This document shows positions 8,033 through 16,229 of a stretch of DNA of 64,000 bases, one piece after another. The notes under the pieces are model-generated. The model saw nothing but the letters and a program-made list of their open reading frames with translations, made no database searches and was not told where the DNA came from. The DNA comes from JAKFEW01 sp036675505 (GTDB lineage Bacteria; Cyanobacteriota; Sericytochromatia; S15B-MN24; JAQBPE01). A program made the position numbers and the translations under genes. How positions within the stretch are numbered: position 1 is the first letter of the stretch; the number at the start of each line of letters is the position of its first letter. The stretch is taken from positions 62,001 to 126,000 of the forward strand of contig JAKFEW010000139.1 of the NCBI GenBank assembly GCA_036675505.1, in the 5' to 3' direction.

Positions 8033-9230
8033 GCTGGGCGCTCCCCGGCTCACCGGCCTTGATCGGCCGCAGCACGACGATGGGCGTCTGTTCGGCGGCG
8101 TTGCCGAAGGGGTTGTCGAGCAGCAGCCGCGACACCTCGCTGGCCGCGATGCCCGGCGTCACGGCCAGGACCATCGCGCGCTTGAGGTCGTTGGCGTCCA
8201 CGATCGCCGCCTCCATCCCCGTCCGTTCCTTGATGCGGGCCACCACGCGCTCGGGCTCCGCGGGCCCCGCCACGATGTACTTGTCGAAGGGCGGCATGGT
8301 GCCGGTGATGTCATCGATCAATTCGGCCGGCTTGCCCGCGATTTCGTACATGATCCCCTTGCGGCCGACCAGCTTGCCGGCGGCGCCGAGGAAGAACGCG
8401 CTCACCATCCGGAACGTGCCCACCTCGTCCATCGCGAGCTGGAAGCCGTGCTGCGAGCTGAGGCTGCCTTTCGACGGGACGAAGAAGCACAGGCGCTTGG
8501 CCCAGAAGCCGGGCCTGACCTCGGTGGGGCGCCAGTACCGGCGCTGGGTGATCGCGACCACGCTCTCGGCGACGGCCACGACGTCGCCGGGCTGGCGGAA
8601 CGGTGCCGTGTACGTGTCGATCACGGCGACGATGTCGTCCGCGTCCGTGAGGATCGGCGTGGGCACGCACTGGATCAGCGTGGTTTCGCCGCGGATGGGC
8701 TCGGGCATTGCCTTGACCGCCGACAGGGGCAGGACGATTTCGTCCTGGAAGTGCTGCAGCTCGACCCGGCCATAGGTGGCATATGCGAGCGACACGACGG
8801 CCGCATGAAGCTGGCCGAGCGCCTCGGGCGCGCCCTGGACCTCGACGCGAACTTCCATGTCGGACGTCTCGCCGGGCCCGAGCAAGTTCGCGGCCCAGTA
8901 GCCGTCGGTCCGCCCGTCGGCAGTCAGCGAGCGCACCGAAACGGTGGCCGCGACGTCGCGATCGGTGATGCCGTCTTTGGTGAGGATGCGGACGGCGGGC
9001 TTCACGTCGACGAGCGTCTGCTCGTAAGCGGCGCTGCGATTCTCGAAGGGCAAGGTCAGGACGAAGAGCCGGCTGCCGGGCCCCGCCGGCACTTCCTGCC
9101 AGGGGCCGCGGCCACGCGTGCGCAAGGCGATGGTGCGCTTGTCGCGCCCCTGGTAGACCGCCTCGAAAGCGAGGGCTCCCGCGACGACCAGACCGCCCGC
9201 ACCCAATAACGCTGCGATGAGGAGATCCAT
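8010..9230 (-). CDS. F420-0:gamma-glutamyl ligase-like protein (CofE-related)
   Basis: The 406-residue product resembles the 'F420-0:gamma-glutamyl ligase' family seen in Cyanobacteria and plants, organisms that lack classical F420. Matching regions include GDVVAVAESVVAITQRR, LAMDEVGTFRM and GRKGIMYEIAGKPAELIDDITGTMPPF. A single N-terminal transmembrane helix (MDLLIAALLGAGGLVVAGALAF) precedes the domain, so it is membrane-anchored. Start ATG 9230 (GAT and purine-rich region upstream) is preferred over the longer frame to 9317. The true reaction in this subfamily is not established. The promoter at 9289-9317 probably drives it together with the acetyltransferase. Confidence 0.72.
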   Translation of the reverse strand: MDLLIAALLGAGGLVVAGALAFEAVYQGRDKRTIALRTRGRGPWQEVPAGPGSRLFVLTLPFENRSAAYEQTLVDVKPAVRILTKDGITDRDVAATVSVRSLTADGRTDGYWAANLLGPGETSDMEVRVEVQGAPEALGQLHAAVVSLAYATYGRVELQHFQDEIVLPLSAVKAMPEPIRGETTLIQCVPTPILTDADDIVAVIDTYTAPFRQPGDVVAVAESVVAITQRRYWRPTEVRPGFWAKRLCFFVPSKGSLSSQHGFQLAMDEVGTFRMVSAFFLGAAGKLVGRKGIMYEIAGKPAELIDDITGTMPPFDKYIVAGPAEPERVVARIKERTGMEAAIVDANDLKRAMVLAVTPGIAASEVSRLLLDNPFGNAAEQTPIVVLRPIKAGEPGSAQRDTSCSV

Positions 9231-9288
9231 GGCCCGTGTACGTCCCGTTCTCGTATACCGGGCCGGGCGCGAGCCCGGCGTCCCAACT

Positions 9289-9317
9289 ATTGTAGCCCAG
9301 GCCCCGTACCTTGACAA
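9289..9317 (-). promoter_or_regulatory. Sigma70-type promoter for the F420-ligase-like gene
   Basis: On the reverse strand TTGTCA (9317-9312) is followed after exactly 17 bases by TACAAT (9294-9289), about 59 bases upstream of ATG 9230. The -35 element overlaps a small inverted repeat (CTTGA-CAA-TCAAG, 9310-9322) that could be a regulator site. Confidence 0.7.
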
Positions 9318-9412
9318 TCAAGCGGGCGTCACGCCATCGTTTCGGGCGAATCGCCGCGCGGCGTGCAGCGACCCAGCTGGTGGAAATAATCCGGAAAAAG
9401 GGGTACAACGAG

Positions 9413-9430
9413 GGGTGACCCGCGTCACCC
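9413..9430. promoter_or_regulatory. Perfect 7-bp inverted repeat just before the HD-GYP start codon
   Basis: GGGTGAC-CCGC-GTCACCC forms a perfect 7-bp stem with a 4-base spacer and ends 6 bases before ATG 9437. No separate Shine-Dalgarno sequence is obvious, so the element could act as an operator or as a translation-controlling hairpin. Confidence 0.5.
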
Positions 9431-9436
9431 GGCCCC

Positions 9437-10534
9437 ATGGAGGCTCTTTTGCGAGCCGTCAGCATCGAAAACCTGGAATCTGGCATCCTGCTCGCGAAGA
9501 CCATCTATTCCCATGATGGTCGCGTTTTGCTGCGCAAAGGCTCCGAGCTCACCGCCAAGACGATCGCGACCCTGGCCCGCCTGGGCTACCAGTACATCTA
9601 CGTCCAGGACGAGCTGACGGCCGACATCGAGGCGCCCGACCTGCTGGACGAGGAGTTCCGCAACGTCGCCACGCAAAGCGTGCGCGAGGCGTTCGAGTCC
9701 GTCGTGAACAGCGGCACCGACAAGTTCTCCCGGACGGGCATCAACTTCAAGGCCATCTCGGACGTCGCCGGCAATCTCGTCGAGCAAATTCTCGCCAATC
9801 CGGACCTCAGCATCCAGATTGTCGACCTCAAGAGCTACGACCAGTACACCTTTCAGCACTCCGTCAACGTGGCGGTGCTCGGCGTCGTGCTGGGCAAGAG
9901 CCTCCGGCTGAACTTCAGCGAGCTCAAGGACCTGGCCATCGGCCTGCTGCTCCATGACCTCGGCAACGTGACGATTCCCGAGAACATCCTCAAGAAGCCC
10001 ACCAAGCTGACGGACGAAGAGTTCAAGTACGTCTACGAGCACCCGCGCAGCGGCTTCGAACTGCTCCGTCACTGCGACGGCATCAGCGCGACCTCGAAGA
10101 TCGTGGCGCTGCAGCACCACGAGCGCCTGAACGGCACGGGCTACCCGAAGGGCCTCAAGGGCCCCGACATCCACCTGAACAGCCAGATCGGCGCGATCGT
10201 CGATTCGTACGATGCGCTCACCTCGGACCGCAATTACCGCAAGCGGTACCTGCCCCACGAAGCGATCGAATACCTGATGGCCTCGGGCGACACGCACTTC
10301 TCCTTCGAGCTCGTGAAGAACTTCACCACCATGGTCGCGCCCTATCCGCCCGGCACGATCATCCAGCTGTCCACCGGCGACGTCGCGGTGGTCATGAAGG
10401 TCGACATGCAGGTGTCCGCCCGGCCGCTGCTCCGCATGATGCGGAACGCCGAAGGCACGCCCTACCCGGTCGGCGAGGAGCTCGAACTCCAAAACTACCC
10501 GACCGTGACGATCGTCAAGGTCCTGGAGGCCTGA
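9437..10534 (+). CDS. HD-GYP domain protein (predicted cyclic-di-GMP phosphodiesterase)
   Basis: HD-GYP proteins hydrolyse cyclic-di-GMP to GMP at a metal centre. The 365-residue product has an N-terminal regulatory region (1-120) resembling the DUF3391-type cap, then the HD-GYP domain. Metal ligands are visible: His141, His173-Asp174, His202 and His227-His228. NGTGYP (residues 232-237) contains the GYP motif and IVDSYDALTSDRNYR is conserved. The usual HDxGK reads HDLGN, with Asn177 replacing the lysine. The lysine change may alter activity. The gene lies 4 bases before prmA and probably heads that operon. Confidence 0.88.
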   Translation: MEALLRAVSIENLESGILLAKTIYSHDGRVLLRKGSELTAKTIATLARLGYQYIYVQDELTADIEAPDLLDEEFRNVATQSVREAFESVVNSGTDKFSRTGINFKAISDVAGNLVEQILANPDLSIQIVDLKSYDQYTFQHSVNVAVLGVVLGKSLRLNFSELKDLAIGLLLHDLGNVTIPENILKKPTKLTDEEFKYVYEHPRSGFELLRHCDGISATSKIVALQHHERLNGTGYPKGLKGPDIHLNSQIGAIVDSYDALTSDRNYRKRYLPHEAIEYLMASGDTHFSFELVKNFTTMVAPYPPGTIIQLSTGDVAVVMKVDMQVSARPLLRMMRNAEGTPYPVGEELELQNYPTVTIVKVLEA

Positions 10535-10538
10535 GCCC

Positions 10539-11450
10539 TTGGATTACACGGAATTCGCTGTGTGGTCGCCGCCCGCGCTCGCCGAAACCCTCGCCTGGCA
10601 CCTTCAGGACCTGGGCGGGCAGGGCGTCGTGATCTCCGAGCTTCCGGCCGAGGGCCCGGCGCCCACGGAAGTCGCCGTGAAGCTGTATCGCCCCGGCACG
10701 CCGGAGGCGCTGGCGGAGTTCCGGGCCACCCTCGAGGGTCGGCTCGCGGCGATCGGCGTCCACTTTCCGGACGCGTCGCTGCGCGTCGAGACGAAGCTCG
10801 TCCCTTCCGAGGACTGGGCGCACAGCTGGAAGAAGTTCTGGCACGCGCTCGAGGTGGGGGAGCGGCTCGTGATCAAGCCCTCCTGGGAAGCCTGGACCGG
10901 CGACCCGGACAAGCTCGTGATCGCGCTCGATCCTGCCCAGGCCTTCGGCACCGGCACGCACCCGACCACGCAGCTATGCCTGCGCGCGCTCGAGGCGGCG
11001 GTGCCCAACTACGACACGCCGCTGGTGTTCGACGTGGGCACCGGCAGCGGCATCCTGGCGATCGCCGCCGTGCTGTTGGGCGCCGAGCTGGTCAATGCCT
11101 GCGACATCGACCCCGTGTCGGTTGACGCCACGCGGGAGAACGCCGAGCGCAACGCTGTCGATCAGCGCATCGTGGTCTTCGAGGGCGGCATCGAGACCCT
11201 CGAGGGCGAGGCGGACATCGTGGTCGCGAACATCCTCGCCGAGGTGATCGCGCCGATCGCCCCGGACATCGCGGCCCGCACGAAACCCGGCGGCACGGTG
11301 TTGGCGTCCGGGATCATCCGCGCCCGCCAGGCGCTCGTCGAAGAGGCCTTCGAGGCCGCAGGCCTCGTGGTGATGCGGGTCGAGTACCAGGGCGAGTGGG
11401 TGCTCGTCGAGGCGCGCAAGCCCGACATGGCGCTCGAACCGCGCGGTTAG
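10539..11450 (+). CDS. prmA: Ribosomal protein L11 methyltransferase
   Basis: PrmA trimethylates ribosomal protein L11 using S-adenosylmethionine. The 303-residue product has the PrmA N-terminal domain, the linker WKKFWHALEVGERLVIKPSWE, the signature ALDPAQAFGTGTHPTTQLCL, motif I VFDVGTGSGILAIAAV and VVANILAEVI. These together are diagnostic. The start is TTG at 10539, nine bases downstream of GGAGG located at the end of the HD-GYP gene, consistent with coupled translation. Length is normal. Confidence 0.95.
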   Translation: MDYTEFAVWSPPALAETLAWHLQDLGGQGVVISELPAEGPAPTEVAVKLYRPGTPEALAEFRATLEGRLAAIGVHFPDASLRVETKLVPSEDWAHSWKKFWHALEVGERLVIKPSWEAWTGDPDKLVIALDPAQAFGTGTHPTTQLCLRALEAAVPNYDTPLVFDVGTGSGILAIAAVLLGAELVNACDIDPVSVDATRENAERNAVDQRIVVFEGGIETLEGEADIVVANILAEVIAPIAPDIAARTKPGGTVLASGIIRARQALVEEAFEAAGLVVMRVEYQGEWVLVEARKPDMALEPRG

Positions 11451-11518
11451 CCCAGGCTCTGGTTGGACGCTTCGCCCGCTTATCCGCTAACATGCCTCCA
11501 CCGACCTGGAGGCCCGAT

Positions 11519-12190
11519 TTGACCACGCGTGTCATCCCCGTGTTCCCTCTGAACACGGTGCTCTTCCCCGGGATGGTATTGCCGCTGCGCATCTTCGAGC
11601 CGCGGTACCGCCTGATGATACGCCGCTGCATGGAAGCCGATCGCCAATTCGGCGTCGCGCTGATCCAGGAGGGGCTGGAGGTCGGCACGCCGGCCATGCC
11701 CTACGACGTGGGGACGATCGCCGAGATCAATGGCCACGAAATCATGCCGGATGGTCAGATCATGATCGTGTGCGTCGGCATGCGCCGGTTCCGCATCGAT
11801 AAAAAGATCGAGGGCGAGCCGTACCAGCAGGCCGAGGTGACGGTTCTCGAGGAGGGCGAGCCCGAAGACTTCGTCGACGACGGCCTGATCGACAGCGCGA
11901 CCACGATGCTCGAGACCTACCTTCGCCAGCTCTCGGCCGTCACCAACCTCACCATCGCGCTGCCCGAGGATCCGCTCTCGCCGATCGACCTCTCGTACCT
12001 GATGTCGGCGACGGTGCAGGTGGACAACGAGCGCAAGCAGGACCTGCTCGAGACGCTGACGGTCGAGGAGCGCCTGCGCAAGGTGCTGGCGATGATGCAA
12101 CACGAGAACGAGCGCATCGACGCGTTCCTCGCGAAGGGCCGCACCCGCGGCGACTTCTTCTACCGCGGCAACCGCCTGTCGCTGAACTGA
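11519..12190 (+). CDS. Lon N-terminal (substrate-binding) domain protein
   Basis: This 223-residue protein consists only of the LON substrate-binding domain; there is no ATPase or protease part. The start RVIPVFPLNTVLFPGMVLPL and IFEPRYRLMIRRCM are the family signature, and a helical C-terminal region follows. Such stand-alone LON-N proteins are common in Cyanobacteria, Proteobacteria and Actinobacteria. Their function is not established. TTG 11519 is chosen because GGAGG lies 6-7 bases upstream; ATG 11492 is in frame but lacks a ribosome site. It follows prmA by 68 bases and converges on the next gene. Confidence 0.85.
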   Translation: MTTRVIPVFPLNTVLFPGMVLPLRIFEPRYRLMIRRCMEADRQFGVALIQEGLEVGTPAMPYDVGTIAEINGHEIMPDGQIMIVCVGMRRFRIDKKIEGEPYQQAEVTVLEEGEPEDFVDDGLIDSATTMLETYLRQLSAVTNLTIALPEDPLSPIDLSYLMSATVQVDNERKQDLLETLTVEERLRKVLAMMQHENERIDAFLAKGRTRGDFFYRGNRLSLN

Positions 12191-12208
12191 CTCAGCGAAC
12201 CCGCACCT

Positions 12209-12565
12209 CTACTTGTACTTCGGATTCTTCTGCATGTTGTGCAGGAACATCGCGTACGCCTCGCCCGTGCTAGGCCGCACCGCGAACATCATCAGCGGCT
12301 TCGCCTCGGGATCGTTCCTCGGCACCACCACCCAGATCTCCGCCTTGACGTTCTCTCCCGGCGAAGTCCCCGGCCAGAGCACGTCGCCGGCGGCGGGGAT
12401 CACGAGGATGTCCTTCGGCATGTTCGGCACCGTCGCCAGGTACGTGCGCACCCGCGCGGCCGCCCGATCCATCTGCGAGGTGGGCGGCGGCGACATCCAC
12501 TCCTGGGCGTGGGCGGGGCCTGCGAGGCCAACGAGCAGAGATAGAGCGATGATGATGCGGATCAT
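12209..12565 (-). CDS. Small secreted protein of unknown function
   Basis: A 118-residue product begins with a clear signal peptide (MIRIIIALSLLVGLAGPAHA, cleavage before QEW). The mature part has no domain I recognise; it is rich in Pro and contains a predicted beta segment (NVKAEIWVVVPRND). The start has a strong AAGGAGG site. It follows the BON-domain gene by 43 bases on the same strand, so the two probably form an envelope operon. Confidence 0.75.
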   Translation of the reverse strand: MIRIIIALSLLVGLAGPAHAQEWMSPPPTSQMDRAAARVRTYLATVPNMPKDILVIPAAGDVLWPGTSPGENVKAEIWVVVPRNDPEAKPLMMFAVRPSTGEAYAMFLHNMQKNPKYK

Positions 12566-12608
12566 GGGTGACGCCTCCTTGGGCTCCCTTCCATGATACC
12601 CGACTGGG

Positions 12609-13313
12609 CTATTGGGTGATGCCCACCCGGTCGTCCACCCCGCGGCAGCCCGGCAGATCCCGCATCAACCGTGCCAGCCGCGCCTTGTCCCGGGCCGTGG
12701 CCACCTCGCCTTCCAGCACGATCACGCCGCCTGCGGCTGACACCTTCACCCGCTGGCCCGGCCGCGTATCGAGACAGGCCGCGGCGGCGCGGGCGAGGGT
12801 CTGGTCCGACACGAGCACCGCGCCTGAGATGCGCCCCGCCGTGGCGATCCAGCCATCGGGGAGCGGCAGGGGCAGCTTGGTGATCGCCCGATCCAGGTCG
12901 TGGCGCCAGCGGTCCGCCAGCGCGCGGGCCGAGGTGAAGCCGTTGGCCTTCGCGTCCGTCGTGGTCGCGATCGCGAGCCGCACGTCGAGGTAATGAAGCT
13001 CGGCCAGGTCGCCGCCGCCGCTGACGCGCAGGCCGGGGCCGAAGTAGCCGTTCGGCAGGCCGAAGTGCTCCACCGCACGGCGGATGTTGAGGCGCGCCTC
13101 GCGCGCCCGATCCTCGGCGGCGACCACGCCGGAGTCGGTGAAGCGCATCAGCACGTCGCCGCCCACCGTGACGCCGGCGGTGGGCTTTTGCGGCGCCGCG
13201 ACCTGGGCCGCGGTCGGGCGGTTCATCTCCTGTTCGAAGTCGTGCCCCTCGAGCGTGCCGCCCAGCAAGGACACGAGCCCCATCGACAACGCCAGCCAGT
13301 CGACCCAGTTCAT
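12609..13313 (-). CDS. Membrane-anchored protein with C-terminal BON domain
   Basis: The N-terminus (MNWVDWLALSMGLVSLLGGTL) is a short hydrophobic anchor. The C-terminal 60 residues, from KVSAAGGVIVLEGEVATARDKARLARLMRDLPGCRGVDDRVGI, split here as one BON domain, resemble the BON fold of OsmY-like proteins that bind phospholipid or surfaces. The middle part (about 60-175) is unrecognised. Start ATG 13313 is used because GGAGGGG precedes it; ATG 13331 is an alternative. The divergent neighbour is rpsO, with about 120 bases of promoter space. Confidence 0.75.
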   Translation of the reverse strand: MNWVDWLALSMGLVSLLGGTLEGHDFEQEMNRPTAAQVAAPQKPTAGVTVGGDVLMRFTDSGVVAAEDRAREARLNIRRAVEHFGLPNGYFGPGLRVSGGGDLAELHYLDVRLAIATTTDAKANGFTSARALADRWRHDLDRAITKLPLPLPDGWIATAGRISGAVLVSDQTLARAAAACLDTRPGQRVKVSAAGGVIVLEGEVATARDKARLARLMRDLPGCRGVDDRVGITQ

Positions 13314-13433
13314 GGCGCCCCTCCGCTTCACGATTCTTTACATCTCGATCTTCAACCGAAGCCGCCTCCCTGCCTTGAGCCGGATCGGCCAAAGCGGCTC
13401 GTCGACACGGACGGGGCTGAGGTTAAGGATTGG

Positions 13434-13462
13434 TTGTGGCGCCGAGGCGGGGATGGTACACT
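13434..13462 (+). promoter_or_regulatory. Sigma70-type promoter for rpsO
   Basis: TTGTGG (13434-13439) is separated by 17 bases from TACACT (13457-13462), 107 bases upstream of the rpsO start. The same -35 hexamer with the same spacing occurs before the toxin-like gene at 22549. Confidence 0.7.
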
Positions 13463-13568
13463 GGCGTGTTCCCAGAGCGCCCGTCGAACGGACGGCCTCA
13501 CCCCCATGACGGATGACCAGGTCGGTGGTACCAAAACCGGCTAGGCGTCACGTGACGAGGAGTATCCA

Positions 13569-13835
13569 ATGATCACCACGGAAAAGAAGAACGAGCTGAT
13601 CGCGAAGCACCGCGCGAACGACAAGGACACCGGCTCGCCCGAAGTCCAGATCGCGCTGCTGACCGAGCGGATCCTGAACCTGACGGGTCACCTCAACGCC
13701 AACAAGAAGGACTTTGCGACCCGTCGCGGCCTCCTCAAGATGGTGGGTCGCCGCCGTCGTCTTCTCAACTACTTGATGAAGAACGACGTCGCGCGCTACC
13801 GCGGGATCGTCGAGAAGCTCGGGCTCCGCAAGTAG
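13569..13835 (+). CDS. rpsO: 30S ribosomal protein S15
   Basis: S15 binds the central domain of 16S rRNA early in 30S assembly. The 88-residue product carries the family core DTGSPEVQIALLTERILNLTGHL and RRGLLKMVGRRRRLLNYL. Length is exactly normal. GAGGAGT precedes the start. It is followed by a hairpin and pnp, the widespread rpsO-pnp arrangement. Confidence 0.98.
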   Translation: MITTEKKNELIAKHRANDKDTGSPEVQIALLTERILNLTGHLNANKKDFATRRGLLKMVGRRRRLLNYLMKNDVARYRGIVEKLGLRK

Positions 13836-13841
13836 CTTTGG

Positions 13842-13880
13842 TGGGAGGCGGGGGGAAAAGCCCCTCGCCTCCCATCGTTT
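13842..13880 (+). terminator. Hairpin between rpsO and pnp (probable terminator or processing site)
   Basis: A 14-bp stem (13842-13855 with 13861-13874, one G-U pair) closes an AAAAG loop and is followed by TCGTTTG. The T run is short, so it may be a partial terminator or an RNase-processing hairpin controlling pnp. Confidence 0.7.
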
Positions 13881-13964
13881 GTGTAGGCGGCCGCCGACAG
13901 CGGCCAGCGGGAGGGGCGCCGATTGGTGCGTCCACCGCGTGAAGGAAGGCAGTAGTAAAAACAC

Positions 13965-16157
13965 ATGACCGCTCAGAAGAAGGAAAAAGGCGCCCCTGCG
14001 ACCGCTACCGCGTTGCCGAACGTGAATACGTTCAAGACCAACCTTGGCGACAAGGAAATCGTGGTCGAAATTGGCAAGCTGGCCAAGCAGGCCAACTGCG
14101 CCGTGACCGTGTCGTGCGGCGGGACGATGGTCCTCGTGGCCGCGACCGCCTCGAAGTCGCAGCGCGAAGGCATCGATTTCTTCCCCCTGCTCGTCGACGT
14201 CGAACAGAAGATGTACGCGATCGGCAAGATTCCCGGCAGCTTCATGCGCCGCGAGGGCCGCGCTTCGGATAGCGCGATCCTCAACGCCCGCCTGATCGAC
14301 CGCGGCATCCGTCCCCTGTTCCCGGACGGCTACCGCAACGACGTGCAGGTGACGGTCACGATTCTCTCGAGCGACAAGGAAAACCAGCCCGACGTGCTGG
14401 GCATCCTCGGCGCCGGCATCGCGCTGACGCTTTCCGACATCCCGTTCGCCGGCCCCTTCGGCGGCGTGCGCGTCGGTCGCGTGAAGGGCAAGTGGGTGCT
14501 CAACCCCACCTGGGCCCAGGCCAACGATTCCGACATCGACCTGGTGGTGGCCGGCACGGCCGACGCCGTCATGATGGTCGAAGCCGGCATGAACGAAGTG
14601 CCCGAGGAGGAAGTCCTCGAAGCGCTCGAGCTGGCCCACAACGCCGTCCGGAAGCTTTGCGACTGGACGATGCAGATGCACAAGAAGGTCGGCAAGGAGA
14701 AGCTCGCGGTCAACATCGCGCCGCTCGACGCCGCCCTCGTGAAGCACGTCAACAAGTCCGGCTCCAAGAAGCTCACCGACGCGATGAGCAACCCGGACAA
14801 GCTCGCCCGCCAGGACATCACGGCCGCCACCAAGAAGGCGCTGGTCGAGGAACTGCTCGCGCTGCCAGCCTCCAACCCGATCGCCGTTTACCTGGCCGCC
14901 AACCCCAAGGCCGCCAAGACCGCCGTCGAGCACCTGGAGGAGGAAGTCTTCCGCCGCCTGGTCACCGAGAAGGGCGTCCGCGTGGACGGCCGCAAGCTCG
15001 ACGAGATCCGCCCGATGTACGTCGAGACGGGCCTCATCCCCCGCGCCCACGGCTCAGGCCTGTTCCAGCGTGGTCAGACCCAGGTCTGCACCGTGCTGAC
15101 GCTGGGTAGCCCCGGCGACGCGCAGAAGGTCGACACCATCGACCCCGAGACCAGCCGCACCTACATGCACCACTACAACTTCCCCGGCTACTCGGTCGGC
15201 GAGGTGCGTCCGAACCGTGGCGCCGGCCGCCGCGAAATCGGCCACGGCATGCTGGCGGAGCGCGCGCTCAAGCCCGTGCTGCCGTCGAAGGAAGACTGGC
15301 CTTACACCATCCGCCTCGTCTCGGAAGTGCTCGAGTCGAACGGCTCGTCCTCGATGGCGTCCACCTGTGGCTCGACCCTCGCGATGCTCGACGGCGGCGT
15401 GCCGCTCAAGCGTCCGGTGGCCGGCGTCGCGATGGGCCTGATCAAGGACGAGGACCGCTTCGCGATCCTCACCGACATCCAGGGCATCGAGGACCACCTC
15501 GGCGACATGGACTTCAAGGTGACCGGCACGAGCGTCGGCATCACCGCGCTCCAGATGGACATCAAGATCACGGGCATCGAGATCGAAGTCATGCAGGTCG
15601 CGCTCGAGCAGGCCCGCCGCGGCCGCCTCGAGATCCTCGACGCGATGAACAAGGTCATCTCGAAGCCCAACGTCGAGATGAGCCCTTACGCGCCGCGGAT
15701 GATCACGCTCAAGATCAACCCCGAGTTCATCGGCACGCTGATCGGCCCGGGCGGCAAGAACATCCGCAAGATCACCGAGGAGACCCAGGCCAAGATCGAC
15801 ATCGACGACACCGGCCTGGTGACGATCATGTCGAGCGACGGCGCGATGATGCTCAAGGCCCGCCAGTGGGTCGAGAAGCACACCCGCGAGGTCGAGCCCG
15901 GCGGCATCTACCTCGGCAAGGTCGTCCGGATCCTGAACTTCGGCGCCTTCGTCGAGCTCTTCCCCGGCAAGGATGGCCTGGTCCACATCTCGCAGCTCGC
16001 CAACGAGCGGGTCGCGCGCGTGGAGGACGTGGTCAACGTCGGCGACGAAGTCGTCGTGAAGGTCGTCGAGGTGGACCCCCAGGGCCGCGTCAACCTGACC
16101 CGCAAGGGCGTCACGCCCGAGGAAGCGGCAACGGTCGGCGTCCAGCTCGAAGCCTAG
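13965..16157 (+). CDS. pnp: Polyribonucleotide nucleotidyltransferase (PNPase)
   Basis: PNPase degrades RNA 3' to 5' by phosphorolysis as a trimer. The 730-residue protein has two RNase PH domains (about 20-230 and 325-560), a KH domain (FIGTLIGPGGKNIRKI) and an S1 domain (GKVVRILNFGAFVELFPG), the complete family order and length. GAAGGAAGG lies upstream of the ATG at 13965. It shares the rpsO-pnp-M16 peptidase order with Bacillus and relatives. Confidence 0.98.
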   Translation: MTAQKKEKGAPATATALPNVNTFKTNLGDKEIVVEIGKLAKQANCAVTVSCGGTMVLVAATASKSQREGIDFFPLLVDVEQKMYAIGKIPGSFMRREGRASDSAILNARLIDRGIRPLFPDGYRNDVQVTVTILSSDKENQPDVLGILGAGIALTLSDIPFAGPFGGVRVGRVKGKWVLNPTWAQANDSDIDLVVAGTADAVMMVEAGMNEVPEEEVLEALELAHNAVRKLCDWTMQMHKKVGKEKLAVNIAPLDAALVKHVNKSGSKKLTDAMSNPDKLARQDITAATKKALVEELLALPASNPIAVYLAANPKAAKTAVEHLEEEVFRRLVTEKGVRVDGRKLDEIRPMYVETGLIPRAHGSGLFQRGQTQVCTVLTLGSPGDAQKVDTIDPETSRTYMHHYNFPGYSVGEVRPNRGAGRREIGHGMLAERALKPVLPSKEDWPYTIRLVSEVLESNGSSSMASTCGSTLAMLDGGVPLKRPVAGVAMGLIKDEDRFAILTDIQGIEDHLGDMDFKVTGTSVGITALQMDIKITGIEIEVMQVALEQARRGRLEILDAMNKVISKPNVEMSPYAPRMITLKINPEFIGTLIGPGGKNIRKITEETQAKIDIDDTGLVTIMSSDGAMMLKARQWVEKHTREVEPGGIYLGKVVRILNFGAFVELFPGKDGLVHISQLANERVARVEDVVNVGDEVVVKVVEVDPQGRVNLTRKGVTPEEAATVGVQLEA

Positions 16158-16172
16158 GACACCTGATCGCCT

Positions 16173-16204
16173 CGGGGCCCCGGAAGCATGCTTCCGGGGC
16201 CCCG
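16173..16204 (+). terminator. Perfect 32-nt palindrome after pnp
   Basis: From 16173 to 16204 the sequence is its own reverse complement, centred on GCATGC with arms CGGGGCCCCGGAAG. It can form a very stable hairpin but has only a weak T tail (TTTGGGG further on). It sits between the pnp stop and the M16 peptidase start at 16230. Confidence 0.65.
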
Positions 16205-16229
16205 GGTGGGTTTGGGGAGGCTATTCCAT

